Origin: Sphingobacterium sp. SGR-19
GTDB lineage: Bacteria; Bacteroidota; Bacteroidia; Sphingobacteriales; Sphingobacteriaceae
DNA length: 64,000 nt
Assembly (NCBI RefSeq): GCF_011043555.1
Contig: NZ_JAAKGS010000006.1
Coordinates: 1 to 64,000, forward strand
Direction: 5' to 3'
Position numbers and translations under genes: made by a program. This document shows positions 17,797 to 28,171 of the stretch, piece by piece (the first letter of the stretch is position 1; every line of letters starts with the position of its first letter). The notes beneath the pieces were generated by a model that had not been told where the DNA came from, made no database searches, and saw only the letters and a list, made by a program, of their open reading frames with translations.

Positions 17797-19458
17797 ATTT
17801 GTATACCGAAAAATCGACAGCGCTCCGAGACCGACGATAATACCAATTGATAAGGTAATCCACAATGCATTATGATCTGCAACAAGCGCTAACGAAATAA
17901 AGATTAATGATGTGATAGCCATCGTACGTGCTAAGACTTTTAATCCGTAACGGTTTTGTTCTTCACTACTCTGTTCCTCTTCGCATTCTTCCTCTAATTG
18001 GCTTGCGATACGTTGCTGCTCTCCCTTATAATGTATGTAATCACGGGCAATTTCCTTCCGGCTTCTTGCCCATAACTCATATCCGGCCAACAACGCAAAA
18101 GGAATGATAGCGCCGGCTAACATCTCTTCTGCCCTACTTAACGCAATGCCGGTTAACAGCGGATGTAAAAATTTAAAGTATACATTGATTGCCAATCCTA
18201 AAATAGTACACCAAAGAATCGAACGCCCCGTATGGTACTTGGAGAATAATGCCCATATTGGTGGACCATACAGCGAACAGCCCGTTACTGCGCCTACACT
18301 CAACACGATCTCTACGATACCGCCTGCTAATGGAACTATTAAAGCTACCAAAATCGTTATAATGCCAAATACCACAACGGCAGACTTGGCAACAAACATT
18401 AACTTCTTGGGCTTCGTATATGGTCGTATAGACTTATACAAATCGTTTGTAAATACCGCAGCCGCCAGGTTTAGTGTTGTATTCACCGAGCTTGCCGTAG
18501 CGAAAACCATACCGCCTAGCATTAATCCGATAAGTCCTTTCGGGAGCACTTCTTTACACATCATTAAGTAAGCTCCTTCGTTCTCTAACCCAGATAAATC
18601 CGGATTAACAATTCTGTAAATCATCGGAGGCAACATCCAAATAAAGGGACTGATAAGATAAAGACCAGCAAATAGATATCCCACTTTACTAGCCGATTTG
18701 GGGCTATCTACGGTAGTGTAACGTTGCACATAAGCCCAATTTCCTCCTATAAATATTCCGTTGTAGATAGCAAATGCCAACAGAAAAAGCCAAGAATATT
18801 CTTCATTCACGATTTGGAAAAAGTCAGGTGGCGCATTGGTAAACAATGTGTCTACACCGTCTATACGATCAAAGGCTAAAGGTACGACGATAACAACCGC
18901 AGCCGTCAGTACAATAAATTGAACAACATCCGTTATCATGACGCCCCAAAGTCCGCCCACAACCGTATACAAGATGATAAGAATCCCCAGTACCAGAATA
19001 CAGGCTTCAATTGAGAAACCGGTAGAAACATTAATAATTTTTGCTACCGGATAAAGGAAAGCACCTGTGTACATCAATGAAATAAGCAGAATAAGGTAGC
19101 TGTAAAATTTCTGGACACTGACTCCGAGCCGGCGGGATACGAACTCCGCCGCTGTCAGCGCACGGGATTTCTGCCAAGCAGGTGCAATAAACATGCCTAC
19201 AAAGAAACCCGCCAAACACATCGTCATTTGAATAGCAATCGCGACAAAACCGTGTTGATAAGCAATGGATCCCCACACGACAAATGTACCGGCGGAGAAA
19301 AAGCTCATGAACAACGACAGGGAACTGATCCTCCAGGGCACGGCGCCACCCGCCGCAAAGTACGACTTCATGGAACTACCTGTTTTTCCAAAAGATAAAC
19401 CGGCAGTAACAATAATGCCTGTAAAAACAAGCATGATGATATAATCTAAAATACCCAT
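17773..19458 (-). CDS. sodium/solute symporter (SSS family)
   Basis: A 561-residue inner-membrane protein with about 13 hydrophobic segments and the SSS pattern: an N-terminal DYIIMLVFTGIIVTAG, GGAVPWRISSLSLFMSFFSAGTF near residue 35, ALTAAEFVSRRLG near 100, and VGGLWGVMITDVVQF near 165. The C-terminal part has a charged cytosolic loop (about 455-500) rich in glutamate, then two more membrane helices. It is the last gene of the polysaccharide operon, 8 nt after the FAD oxidoreductase, so it probably imports a sugar or sugar acid released by the operon's enzymes. The substrate is unknown. Its stop lies in a terminator hairpin. Confidence 0.85.
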   Translation of the reverse strand: MGILDYIIMLVFTGIIVTAGLSFGKTGSSMKSYFAAGGAVPWRISSLSLFMSFFSAGTFVVWGSIAYQHGFVAIAIQMTMCLAGFFVGMFIAPAWQKSRALTAAEFVSRRLGVSVQKFYSYLILLISLMYTGAFLYPVAKIINVSTGFSIEACILVLGILIILYTVVGGLWGVMITDVVQFIVLTAAVVIVVPLAFDRIDGVDTLFTNAPPDFFQIVNEEYSWLFLLAFAIYNGIFIGGNWAYVQRYTTVDSPKSASKVGYLFAGLYLISPFIWMLPPMIYRIVNPDLSGLENEGAYLMMCKEVLPKGLIGLMLGGMVFATASSVNTTLNLAAAVFTNDLYKSIRPYTKPKKLMFVAKSAVVVFGIITILVALIVPLAGGIVEIVLSVGAVTGCSLYGPPIWALFSKYHTGRSILWCTILGLAINVYFKFLHPLLTGIALSRAEEMLAGAIIPFALLAGYELWARSRKEIARDYIHYKGEQQRIASQLEEECEEEQSSEEQNRYGLKVLARTMAITSLIFISLALVADHNALWITLSIGIIVGLGALSIFRYTNKKVKADV

Positions 19459-19466
19459 CTTTCTTT

Positions 19467-21845
19467 CTATCTATAGCAACGAACGGAAAATAAGGAAGCT
19501 GGAACATTCTCCGACGGGCGATCCATCATAATGATCAGTGCGCCTGTTGTAACAGGCTGATCTAATTCAATTCGATTCATACTTTGGTAATTCCCCTCTT
19601 TTTCAAAAACAATACGGCCTTTGTCATCCACTATTTTATAATTCCGTACACAGAATGGCATCACATCTTCGGGATGCCCCATCAACACACTCTCCATCGG
19701 ATGGTCATAATCTGTGTCGAAAAATAAGTCAATCTGGCGGATTTTTTGTGGTTCTTCCCAACTTATTTTCAATTGAGGAGCGGAATCTTCCATCGCAGCT
19801 ACCCATGCGTTAGGAGCAGTTGTTGGGCGATACACACCCGTTTTGATCTGTTCCACGCCAAACGGTGTCAAAGCGGGTTCTATCTGTAATGCCAGATTAT
19901 GTCCATCTGGTCTACGTTGTGGACACCAGAATTCAAATGCTTCCATACCGATATCTTCTGGGGGTGTCTGCTTGCCAAAATTGGATACCGCTTTATTGAT
20001 AAGGTTGAAAGCAGTAAGGACGCCCGTAACGCGGGTATTAGTACGATATAATGATATTGTCGTATTTTCGAGGAAAGTCACAAAGGCATACCCACGTTCT
20101 GGCATCGTTGCACAAAACGACAGTTTTACTTTTCTCCGCCCCTTAGTTAATGAGATAGATTTCGCTTCCAGTGTAACGTCCGGCGTATAATTTCCAGCTC
20201 GGCTACTTGTCCGCAGCTCTACCTGCAATTCCGTATCCTCCGCTGCATCAACTTCCACCGTAATATCCGGTACCCTACCTGCTTCTAGGGGTAGCATCTG
20301 TGCTACTGCGGTATCTATCGGAAGTGAAAAATCTGTCTCCAATTTATCTAGTTCAAAAACACTGGATGCACGGAGATTCGCCTTCTGTACTAGATCCGTT
20401 TCATCCGTTACTTCCAAATGGGGAATATGCTGTCCCGATTTCAGAAGCTCCCGCTGAAGCTCCGGCACGAAGCCTTCTGTGATGATCTCGCGGGGACTGA
20501 GGTATTGCTGTTCGTAATCCGATTCGTATCGTGCTCCCCGCACTCTACTATCTGTCAACTTGTTAAAGCAAGATCTGACTTCGAATGGCTCCTCTACTCT
20601 AGCTCCCTTTTCCTTCGCGATATAGGCGGCCATACCGATTGCCTGTCCGATGTGCGCCGCTGTAGCCATGACGCGTGTAGACGCAAAAGCAACGTGGGTA
20701 GCGCTAATCAGTCGTCCACCCAGAAACAAATTTTTGATATTCTTGCTATACAGACAACGGTACGGAATCTGGTAAACACCTTTGGCATGCCATTGGTTAC
20801 AGCCCGGTTTCTCGCTGAACACACCATCGGCGGGATGCAGGTCAATAGACCACCCCCCATACGCTACGGCATCTTCATGTTTTCGCTGTTCGACAACATC
20901 TTGTTGGCGCAGCATATAATCCCCCTCAAAACGACGGCTTTCGCGTTTTCCAGGAATTGTTCCCACCCATTCCAGCGTCATCGTTTCAGCTTCCGGAAAA
21001 TTGCCCGAGTTCTTAACATAGTCCCACGCACCGTAGATCACTTTCCACAGATCCCATTTAATCTGCTCGGTATCATGGACGGTATCCATCCGTCCGCCAT
21101 GTTCCAACCACCACAGCTGGCAGCCGTGCTCCTTCGCATTGAACTTCCGGAATTTCGGAACCTCCCTGGCAACATCCAGTGCGAATCCGGGTGCTTTATA
21201 TTTAACCGGACGTCCGGTATCCTTTGTATAGAAATACATACTATGTCCCAGCAGCTCGCCGTATTCCTCGGTCGGCGCAAATTTTTCCCCGAATTCCTCT
21301 TTCTTCTCCGCCCCCATCCTAAAGGCAGCACCCGAAAGAAAGCCCACGATACCATCGCCGGAGGCATCACAGAACAGCGGTGCATGGACGACATATTCCG
21401 TCGAGTTCTGGCTGCAGAACCCTTTTATCGAACCGATGATATCGTCATCCGTCTTGTGAACTTCATACACTGCCGTATTTAACAGCAACGTAATGTTCGG
21501 TTCCGCTGTTACCTTATCCAACAAAATGGCATCAAATATCAGCGGATTCCCTTCCTTGTTGAAATACGTATTCTCCACCAATATCTCGTCTATTACTCCC
21601 CCTTCACGGCTCCATCGATTGTTGTTACCGAGATGCGAGGTCGCTCCTAATATCCATAGACGAACCTCACTGGAAGAGTTCCCTCCCAAAACTGGTCTAT
21701 CCTGTATCAACACAACTTTGACCCCTTTACGAGCGGCGGTAATAGCCGTGCATACGCCGGAGAGCCCTCCGCCAACAATGGCAAGTTCGATGTGGTGTGT
21801 TTCTCTCTTTAATTCCCTACTTGCTTCAAATCCTTCTTTTATCAT
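19467..21845 (-). CDS. FAD-dependent oxidoreductase with C-terminal beta domain
   Basis: A 792-residue protein. The N-terminal Rossmann site IVGGGLSGVCTAITAARKG (glycines 25-30) is followed by VLGGNSSSEVRLW and by FCDASGDGIVGFLSGA near 165, matching the FAD_oxidored family common in Bacteroidota sugar loci. LFLGGRLISATHVAFASTRV near 380 is the FAD-closing region. Residues after about 470 look like beta-sandwich domains and have no clear assignment. There is no signal peptide, so it should be cytosolic and act on an imported sugar or derivative; the substrate is unknown. It lies 8 nt before the symporter gene and 30 nt after the GH28-like gene. Confidence 0.82.
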   Translation of the reverse strand: MIKEGFEASRELKRETHHIELAIVGGGLSGVCTAITAARKGVKVVLIQDRPVLGGNSSSEVRLWILGATSHLGNNNRWSREGGVIDEILVENTYFNKEGNPLIFDAILLDKVTAEPNITLLLNTAVYEVHKTDDDIIGSIKGFCSQNSTEYVVHAPLFCDASGDGIVGFLSGAAFRMGAEKKEEFGEKFAPTEEYGELLGHSMYFYTKDTGRPVKYKAPGFALDVAREVPKFRKFNAKEHGCQLWWLEHGGRMDTVHDTEQIKWDLWKVIYGAWDYVKNSGNFPEAETMTLEWVGTIPGKRESRRFEGDYMLRQQDVVEQRKHEDAVAYGGWSIDLHPADGVFSEKPGCNQWHAKGVYQIPYRCLYSKNIKNLFLGGRLISATHVAFASTRVMATAAHIGQAIGMAAYIAKEKGARVEEPFEVRSCFNKLTDSRVRGARYESDYEQQYLSPREIITEGFVPELQRELLKSGQHIPHLEVTDETDLVQKANLRASSVFELDKLETDFSLPIDTAVAQMLPLEAGRVPDITVEVDAAEDTELQVELRTSSRAGNYTPDVTLEAKSISLTKGRRKVKLSFCATMPERGYAFVTFLENTTISLYRTNTRVTGVLTAFNLINKAVSNFGKQTPPEDIGMEAFEFWCPQRRPDGHNLALQIEPALTPFGVEQIKTGVYRPTTAPNAWVAAMEDSAPQLKISWEEPQKIRQIDLFFDTDYDHPMESVLMGHPEDVMPFCVRNYKIVDDKGRIVFEKEGNYQSMNRIELDQPVTTGALIIMMDRPSENVPASLFSVRCYR

Positions 21846-21875
21846 TCCGTTATTTTATTGTATTCGACGACCAAC

Positions 21876-23078
21876 CTAATTTTGAACATTCTTCACGTTA
21901 TCTACGACAACCGTTTCTCCGCATTCTACATCAATCGGAGAGCCATCGCCGATATAAAAAATATCACGAAAGCTAGCCTCCACAATTCCTTGCACATACA
22001 CCGGCGAGTACGTCACTATATTTCGCACCATCAGGCCCTTAATATTATGCGTATGTTCCACGACTAACCCTTGTTTTGAGGCTGGATTAATCGTCATATT
22101 TTCGATAAAGACATTACGGATTTTCAAGTTTCCTATAGGCATGATCCGAATTGCCCGATGCGAAATAGAGTAGAAGTTTTGCCAATTCTGCAAGTAAATA
22201 TTAGCGATATCATCCTGCGCCCCATCATAGATAGCGCCACTCACCACATTAACATTCTCCTTCCCCGCCGGAACGCCCGTATCCGTCAAGCCTATGTTGA
22301 TAAAATCATCTCCACTCCTGCCTTTACAACGATCTATGATGATGTTCCGGCAACCAAAACGCACGCCAAGTCCGTCCTGATTTAACACGGTACGATCCAT
22401 TCCATCAATATTTACAGCCTGTCGCACGTCAAAAGTAATATCGCGAACCAAACCATTTCGTGCTCGTTCTAAAACAATACCATGCGCATGATAATCTTTC
22501 AGCTTAATTCCACTAATTTCAAAACCATCAACGTGCGCTAGGATGATCCCGTGATTTCGCCAACCACCTTTTTGATTTTCGCCGGGTTTTCCGGCATCAC
22601 TGCCGTAGGACTGCGAAAAACCTTTTCCTGGATTTAAGGACAATCGCTTATTGTGATCTCCGGTTGAACGTGGATTGTTGGCACCTTCCAGCACTACATT
22701 CCCTTTACCCACAATTTTGATGTTGCGAAGCGGTTTGATATCGCTGATTCCCAATCCCGAATTGGCAGAACGGATAAAATTATCCCTAGCGCGATCAGAC
22801 AGTTTGATTGTACAATTGTTAAGTTCCAGTTCTATATCGGAAGGAAGTAAAATTGCTCCATCAATCCGCCAAACAGACGTCTCTTCTACCACATCATACC
22901 GCGGGATCATCACCTTACCGGTTGTTTTCACCGCATCGTTCACGGCTTGCTGTATCCGCTCAATCTGACTGCCTTGAAGGTATTGATTGGGCGTCAGGTA
23001 AGCTTCTTGAGAAAAAACCGTTAGCGAAGCCACAAACGACAAAAACACCGTTACCATGTACTTTCTAGTTGTCTTCAT
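21876..23078 (-). CDS. GH28-like right-handed beta-helix protein, secreted
   Basis: A 400-residue protein with a signal peptide (cleavage after VFSQ near 24). It has a pectin-lyase-type repeat pattern, with many short strands such as NIKIVGKGNVVLEG, GFEISGIKLKDYHAHGIVLE and GLVRDITF. Landmarks match the places of the polygalacturonase motifs: NQDG at 233-236, SGDD at 255-258 and SHRAIRIM at 306-313. The typical GHG is not clear and becomes SHR, so the reaction may differ from a plain polygalacturonase. Probably acts on the operon's polysaccharide in the periplasm or outside. It lies 39 nt after the second DUF4832-like gene. Confidence 0.75.
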   Translation of the reverse strand: MKTTRKYMVTVFLSFVASLTVFSQEAYLTPNQYLQGSQIERIQQAVNDAVKTTGKVMIPRYDVVEETSVWRIDGAILLPSDIELELNNCTIKLSDRARDNFIRSANSGLGISDIKPLRNIKIVGKGNVVLEGANNPRSTGDHNKRLSLNPGKGFSQSYGSDAGKPGENQKGGWRNHGIILAHVDGFEISGIKLKDYHAHGIVLERARNGLVRDITFDVRQAVNIDGMDRTVLNQDGLGVRFGCRNIIIDRCKGRSGDDFINIGLTDTGVPAGKENVNVVSGAIYDGAQDDIANIYLQNWQNFYSISHRAIRIMPIGNLKIRNVFIENMTINPASKQGLVVEHTHNIKGLMVRNIVTYSPVYVQGIVEASFRDIFYIGDGSPIDVECGETVVVDNVKNVQN

Positions 23079-23117
23079 ACTCTTGTTTTAGGGATTTTAC
23101 TCGATTTTTTCTCCACG

Positions 23118-24722
23118 TTATTGCACATTTACTTCACTTAAGCGAAGCCAACCGTCATCGGTCATATTTTCTTTCGCCGCAATATGAATACCGATCTCGT
23201 TATTCTTGGTCACATCGACAATACCAACCGCCCAATAGTAGTCACCGGGATTTACGTTAGCAAGCGTGGTGGAAAAAGTATATCCTTTCGGATATCCTTT
23301 AATCCACTCCGAAAGGATTGGTGCCTCATCAACCATGATTGCTTTAGGCGATAGGTCATTTTTATTCAACAGGGCAAAAGCTACTTTATACTTATCGTTC
23401 CACTGTGGGATATTGGTTGGACAATAGCCCCAGCCGAGATTGTGCCAGCGATGCCCGATACGAAAGCTAGCGCCAGTGGAAATTCTTTCCGGAAGGGATA
23501 TCCTATCAGGATACAGGCGATAGCCTCCTTCGGCGATAAACTGCTCGACCAAATAAAAAGCCTCATTAAACCAAGAAAACGCTTCGCCGTTAACAATGTC
23601 ACGACTGTAGCGAAGATCCAGCATATTGGCCGCAGCGCCCTTAGCCTCATCAAATTCACCACGACGCACATCCGCATAATTGCCATACCCATCACCTGAA
23701 ATCGATCCACCATGCGAATTTTTCACCCAACCACCTTCTGCCACAATAGGGCGTTGATAATTATACCTGCGCGCAAAATTTTGTTCCCAAGCTTTGTAAT
23801 AATTTTTCATACCAAAAGCATCATGACGTAGGGAGAATCCCTTTTCAATTGCACTTTCCAGCATACGCTGTGCAATCGGGAAATCTGCGTCATTACTCCA
23901 ATCACCGCGTGCTAAAATCGTGCGATGATAATTCACAATAACAGGCACACTTTTAAAGGCACTCGCATAAAGACTTGTTACCCAGTCAAACACAGCTTCG
24001 CGCGGCGTGGCATCATCCGTTGCGTAACGCAGACTATGCGACTCGCCCCATTTCCCTAAACCTGTTCCACTGATAAATTGCACCATATCAGGATCATCAT
24101 AACGTTTCGCAAACGTATTTATAAAGTCCGCATAGCGTTGTTGAAAAACCGTATTGTCCGGATAGGGAGACCACACATGACTTGCGGTGCCTGTGGTCGT
24201 TTCGTACCCTTCGATACCCGGGGAATCCATAACATACTGAGGGGTGAAGTTATAGTGCTTATCCCGGCTATCTACGATAAAGGAAAATGCCAACTTTAAG
24301 TTTCGCTCCAGCGCGCCCGACACCAGATCCTTGAATCGTTGAGCCGGTTTCGTATTCAAATCCTCATCCCATACATACCTACCTTCCTCGGGATTAAAAT
24401 CAGACCAAGCACCACGAATAAAAAGCGTCGTTGCATAATCCGAAACCTTTATACGACCTTTTGTCGACTGAAAATTATCATAGTCCTCCCAGAAAGTATC
24501 GGATAAGCCATCGCCTAAACCTGCATATATTACCCAACCGTTCATGGGATTTCGCAATAAGGCCCTTCGTTCCGGCAGGACATCTACCGAAATATTACCC
24601 GATATATCTATATCTTCGTATGGTTCACCCCAAACGCTTTCACTATCACTGCAGGCCGTGAGACCACACACGAGCAACAATCCCAGCACCATCGAAAGTA
24701 TTTTATTATTTATCGTATTCAT
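23118..24722 (-). CDS. DUF4832/DUF4874-like lipoprotein, putative glycosidase (copy B)
   Basis: A 534-residue lipoprotein (LTAC, cysteine 24). After a short linker comes NPMNGWVIYAG, a region that looks like a TIM barrel, and a C-terminal strand domain ending in LRLSEVNVQ. Two glutamates lie in motifs shared exactly with the paralogue at 31284-32819: E227 in GKWGE and E329 in EGGW. Their spacing, about 100 residues, fits an acid/base and nucleophile pair of a retaining (beta/alpha)8 glycosidase, which is my inference. QFIAEGGYRLYP and IPQWNDKYKVAFALL are also shared. Family names come from memory and the substrate is unknown. Confidence 0.72.
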   Translation of the reverse strand: MNTINNKILSMVLGLLLVCGLTACSDSESVWGEPYEDIDISGNISVDVLPERRALLRNPMNGWVIYAGLGDGLSDTFWEDYDNFQSTKGRIKVSDYATTLFIRGAWSDFNPEEGRYVWDEDLNTKPAQRFKDLVSGALERNLKLAFSFIVDSRDKHYNFTPQYVMDSPGIEGYETTTGTASHVWSPYPDNTVFQQRYADFINTFAKRYDDPDMVQFISGTGLGKWGESHSLRYATDDATPREAVFDWVTSLYASAFKSVPVIVNYHRTILARGDWSNDADFPIAQRMLESAIEKGFSLRHDAFGMKNYYKAWEQNFARRYNYQRPIVAEGGWVKNSHGGSISGDGYGNYADVRRGEFDEAKGAAANMLDLRYSRDIVNGEAFSWFNEAFYLVEQFIAEGGYRLYPDRISLPERISTGASFRIGHRWHNLGWGYCPTNIPQWNDKYKVAFALLNKNDLSPKAIMVDEAPILSEWIKGYPKGYTFSTTLANVNPGDYYWAVGIVDVTKNNEIGIHIAAKENMTDDGWLRLSEVNVQ

Positions 24723-24764
24723 AATTATTCTCCTTATGTTATTATAAACTATATCCCGATCAAC

Positions 24765-26432
24765 CTATTTCGTATCAAAAACCACCGTTAGATTTTCCAC
24801 ATCGACGACTACGAAATTCGTTCCTGATGGGATATTAAAGAAAGCATAGCGGTTATCCCCTTGTCCTTCTACTAGCGTTTGCGGTGTATTCGAATCCACG
24901 GTAAAATAACCATTGCTCACGTTCCGCTGTGCCGGCGCTGTAGAACCAAACGCATAAACATTGTTATGAATATTGGATACCGAGAAACGCAGCGATCCGG
25001 TTTGACTTTCGCCAGTACGTTCATCGGAGATTGTAGTCCTCGGCAAAGCAGCGCCATTATACACGAAGATATTCGGGTTTGCCATACTTTGGGTCATTTT
25101 GAAATCATCGTGGAAGCCACTGAAACCATTTCCATCTCCACTCCAGCTATTAAATCCACCATACATCCAAAGTTCTGTTATCGGTGCCGTATACGGATTT
25201 TGTCCGATGACCGTGTTGTTCCACGAAACCACTTTGGGTTTGAGATCAGTTTCCGGAGAGTAAATGGTAATATCTTTATTCTGTATATTGACAACAATAC
25301 GATACACCCCAGCCGAGGCAATCTCCCAGTGGTTAACTGCTTGTGCGCTGCCCGTTTCTGCTTGTCCAAAACCGATCGTCACACCATCTGAGATCGCTTG
25401 CACGCCACCCGATTCAGGAACAATGGAGAGCATTCGTTCGCCTTCAAACTCTATAGGAAGATAGAGTGTACCCGCATTCAGTTCCCCCCTAAACGCATAC
25501 ACATTTTCGTCTTCTAATGCTCGATTTATTTCCACTTCTCCATCCACAGCCGTGCCCGACATAAATAGCGCATCCAAATCCAGCACATCACCGGCAGGCA
25601 CAATGCTAAGCTGCTTTGTTGATAAATTAATCGTCACCCGATATTCATTTTCCTCTGTGATCTGCCAAGCTCCCGCTTCCGTTAATTCCACCACCTGTAT
25701 ATCGGCCGGTGAAGTCGTTACCTGCCCACCGTCTTCCAACGGAGCAACTGCATTTTCCATTACATCGAGGCCATAAATAATCGGGAAAAAGATGGTTCCT
25801 GCAGACAAATTTCCTGTGTACATAAAGAGATTGCTATTCCCCGAAGCAGAAGTCATCTCGATATCCTCCTCTCCCACAGCTGTTCCACGCATAAACAACT
25901 GATCCGCCAAGAAAGGCTTCGGACCGAAGGTTTTAATCTTAATTTGCAACGTCGCTACTTCAGGGATAATCACCCGCGGGCCTTCCGTATTCGAGGTGAT
26001 CCGCACATTTAGTGTACTTGTAGCACCGGTAGGGCGTTCCCAATAATCGACCAGCAGCTCTTGTAGTTCTTCATGCGTAAAGCTCTTCGATGTTTCATCT
26101 TGCGCCACATATTCGATAATCGCCCCCTTATCACTACCACTCGATGGCTCCATTTCCAAGTAATAGGACGTACTATACGCAAACCCCAAATCTGCAGCAG
26201 CCGACCAATTCAGCGTCAATGCGACATCACCAGACGTAGTTTCGTCCAGTAGCACCTCATCAGTGGACGCCTCGATTGCCAAGGTATAATCGTGACGAGA
26301 GTAAGCATCGTCAATATCTAATCTTTCGCAAGCCACCAAGAGGATCCCCATCATGAGCATCACCAGAAGCTTAGCATTCTCCGCTATTCTATTCATTTTC
26401 ATATTCATAAGGTTTATAGAATTTGTTAGCAT
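24765..26432 (-). CDS. SusE/SusF-like surface glycan-binding lipoprotein
   Basis: A 555-residue lipoprotein with LVAC (cysteine 35 from the first possible start). Several ATGs lie before the signal; the one giving MKMNRIAENAK is as likely as the first. An N-terminal SusE-type domain (DEVLLDETTSGDVALTLNWS) is followed by repeated Ig-like or starch-binding-like modules: two copies of a LFMSGTAV/LFMRGTAV unit, each ending with an EYRVTINL- or VYRIVVNI-type strand, and a third with ELWMYGGFNSWSG. Such modules bind glycans at the cell surface. It lies 6 nt after the SusD gene, so translation is likely coupled. Confidence 0.85.
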   Translation of the reverse strand: MLTNSINLMNMKMNRIAENAKLLVMLMMGILLVACERLDIDDAYSRHDYTLAIEASTDEVLLDETTSGDVALTLNWSAAADLGFAYSTSYYLEMEPSSGSDKGAIIEYVAQDETSKSFTHEELQELLVDYWERPTGATSTLNVRITSNTEGPRVIIPEVATLQIKIKTFGPKPFLADQLFMRGTAVGEEDIEMTSASGNSNLFMYTGNLSAGTIFFPIIYGLDVMENAVAPLEDGGQVTTSPADIQVVELTEAGAWQITEENEYRVTINLSTKQLSIVPAGDVLDLDALFMSGTAVDGEVEINRALEDENVYAFRGELNAGTLYLPIEFEGERMLSIVPESGGVQAISDGVTIGFGQAETGSAQAVNHWEIASAGVYRIVVNIQNKDITIYSPETDLKPKVVSWNNTVIGQNPYTAPITELWMYGGFNSWSGDGNGFSGFHDDFKMTQSMANPNIFVYNGAALPRTTISDERTGESQTGSLRFSVSNIHNNVYAFGSTAPAQRNVSNGYFTVDSNTPQTLVEGQGDNRYAFFNIPSGTNFVVVDVENLTVVFDTK

Positions 26433-26438
26433 ATTTAT

Positions 26439-28166
26439 TTAATATCCCGGGTTATTATCCGTTCGTAGATTTGGTGATATTTCCAGTTCAGGCGTAGGTA
26501 GCGGCCATAGATACTGACGTTCATCCCATACACGTTGCGACAATACCGAAATCAATCCTGCATTTTCCATTTGAGAGAAGTCAGCAATACCATCTTCATC
26601 AATTTGAGGCGTATATGCCCAAAACCAATGTCCTTTGGAAGTTACCTGATCAATAAGATCTGCTGTAGGATAAAGAATGCCATAGTTCTTCGTATTCAAC
26701 GCCTTTGTAGCCAAACGCCAACGAATTAAATCCATATAGCGCAAACCTTCATTTGCTAATTCCACCCGTCGTTCCAACCGGACTTCTCTTCGCAAGGCTG
26801 TTTGGTCCATGCTCGTAATGGCCGGATATTGGTCTGTCGCCGCCAAAGGAACGCCATATGCTCGTGCACGAACCGCATTCATCGCGTCCAATACCGATTG
26901 GTCAATTTGATTCAGTTCAATCTTCGCCTCGGCATACATCAACAACACATCCGCATAACGCATCATCACATAATCACGTTCTACGGTACGCCCATTTTGG
27001 GTCCATAGTTCGTTGATACCTTTTTTCCAGTTCAATGCGTTATACGAGGCATACTGGTTGATGGCTCGATTGTCCTGATTCGCCTGCATGGTGCCCGTAT
27101 TATAATTCATCACCTGTGTCACTTCCGGATGCGGGTTATAATCAAACCCAACGTGAACCGTCCCGAACTCTACGATAGTCTTTGCACAACGCGGATCCCT
27201 ATTCGCGAAAGGATTATGTGGATCAAACAATGGCGACTCATCTATAGGCAAGCCGTCAGTACAGAGGAAAGCCGCCATCAGATCCCAGGAAGGGCAAGAC
27301 GATCCATAGCCTCCGGGGTTACGCGTGAGTTCGTTGTTTACAACCCATTGATCCAGCACAACGCCGCTGGCAATGGAGCGCGGAAAAGCAAATATTTTTT
27401 CGGAAGTATTCGATTTCGTATCCGCCAAAAATAAGTTCCCAAAATCTGGATGTAAATCATACACCCCTAGATCGATACAAGCTTTCGCCGCCGTTGCAGC
27501 CACCTCCCAGTCGCCCATATACAGCGCAAACCTAGCTTTCATGGCATAAGCCGCTCCCTTCGTAAAATGCACCGCACTGTTTGGATAGGACTCTGGTAAA
27601 ACAGCTGCTGCTCGATCAAAATCCTCGTAGACCAACGGGATGACCTCATCTTTAGGTGTACGCGTTTTCTCAAAAGCCTCTTCCAATGTAGGCGACTGAT
27701 CGTAATACACTACATCACCGAAATAGCAGATCAAGTCTGCGTATTTACAAGCCCGAGCGAAATAGGCTTCTGCCTTATATGCCTCTATTTTTTCAGGACT
27801 AACGTTGCCTGCAGCGGCTTCGTCAATTCTCTCTAATAGCGCATTGGCACGGGCTATCAATTTATAACTCTGTTCCCAAAGACGGTACACCTCCCACTGA
27901 CCACCGTTTAGCGTTCCGTAGAGAATATCCACGCGGTGCGTATTTCTATACGAAAAATTATCCGTCCATTGGTCTGAGTTTTCCAACGGTTGATTCCAAT
28001 AGCCGAGAATATAAAATTCATTTACGGCCATATCCAATTCTGTTTCGGTTGAATACCAGGTTTCGCTACTTCCTTCCGAAAGTGGTGCTAAATCCATGTC
28101 CTGACAGGCTTGCAGCATCAGCAACAATCCTAGTGCATATATTTTTACTATGTATTTCATATTCAT
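26439..28166 (-). CDS. SusD/RagB nutrient-binding outer-membrane lipoprotein
   Basis: A 575-residue SusD-like lipoprotein (LQAC, cysteine 21). It shows the TPR-like helices and family landmarks: LAPLSEGSSETWYSTETELDM near the start, AEAYFARACKYADLICYFGDV near residue 135, and the C-terminal WPLPTPELEISPNLRTDNNPGY. RYADVLLMYAEAKIELNQ and LRREVRLERRVELANEGLRY are also typical. It sits on the outer membrane as the lid of its SusC partner and binds an oligosaccharide. The start is 5 nt after the susC stop. Confidence 0.93.
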   Translation of the reverse strand: MNMKYIVKIYALGLLLMLQACQDMDLAPLSEGSSETWYSTETELDMAVNEFYILGYWNQPLENSDQWTDNFSYRNTHRVDILYGTLNGGQWEVYRLWEQSYKLIARANALLERIDEAAAGNVSPEKIEAYKAEAYFARACKYADLICYFGDVVYYDQSPTLEEAFEKTRTPKDEVIPLVYEDFDRAAAVLPESYPNSAVHFTKGAAYAMKARFALYMGDWEVAATAAKACIDLGVYDLHPDFGNLFLADTKSNTSEKIFAFPRSIASGVVLDQWVVNNELTRNPGGYGSSCPSWDLMAAFLCTDGLPIDESPLFDPHNPFANRDPRCAKTIVEFGTVHVGFDYNPHPEVTQVMNYNTGTMQANQDNRAINQYASYNALNWKKGINELWTQNGRTVERDYVMMRYADVLLMYAEAKIELNQIDQSVLDAMNAVRARAYGVPLAATDQYPAITSMDQTALRREVRLERRVELANEGLRYMDLIRWRLATKALNTKNYGILYPTADLIDQVTSKGHWFWAYTPQIDEDGIADFSQMENAGLISVLSQRVWDERQYLWPLPTPELEISPNLRTDNNPGY

Positions 28167-28171
28167 ATTGT

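Noticed and set aside
20418..21482. A 354-codon plus-strand frame opposite the FAD oxidoreductase gene
   Set aside because: It is antisense to a well-supported gene, with no domain features and odd composition.
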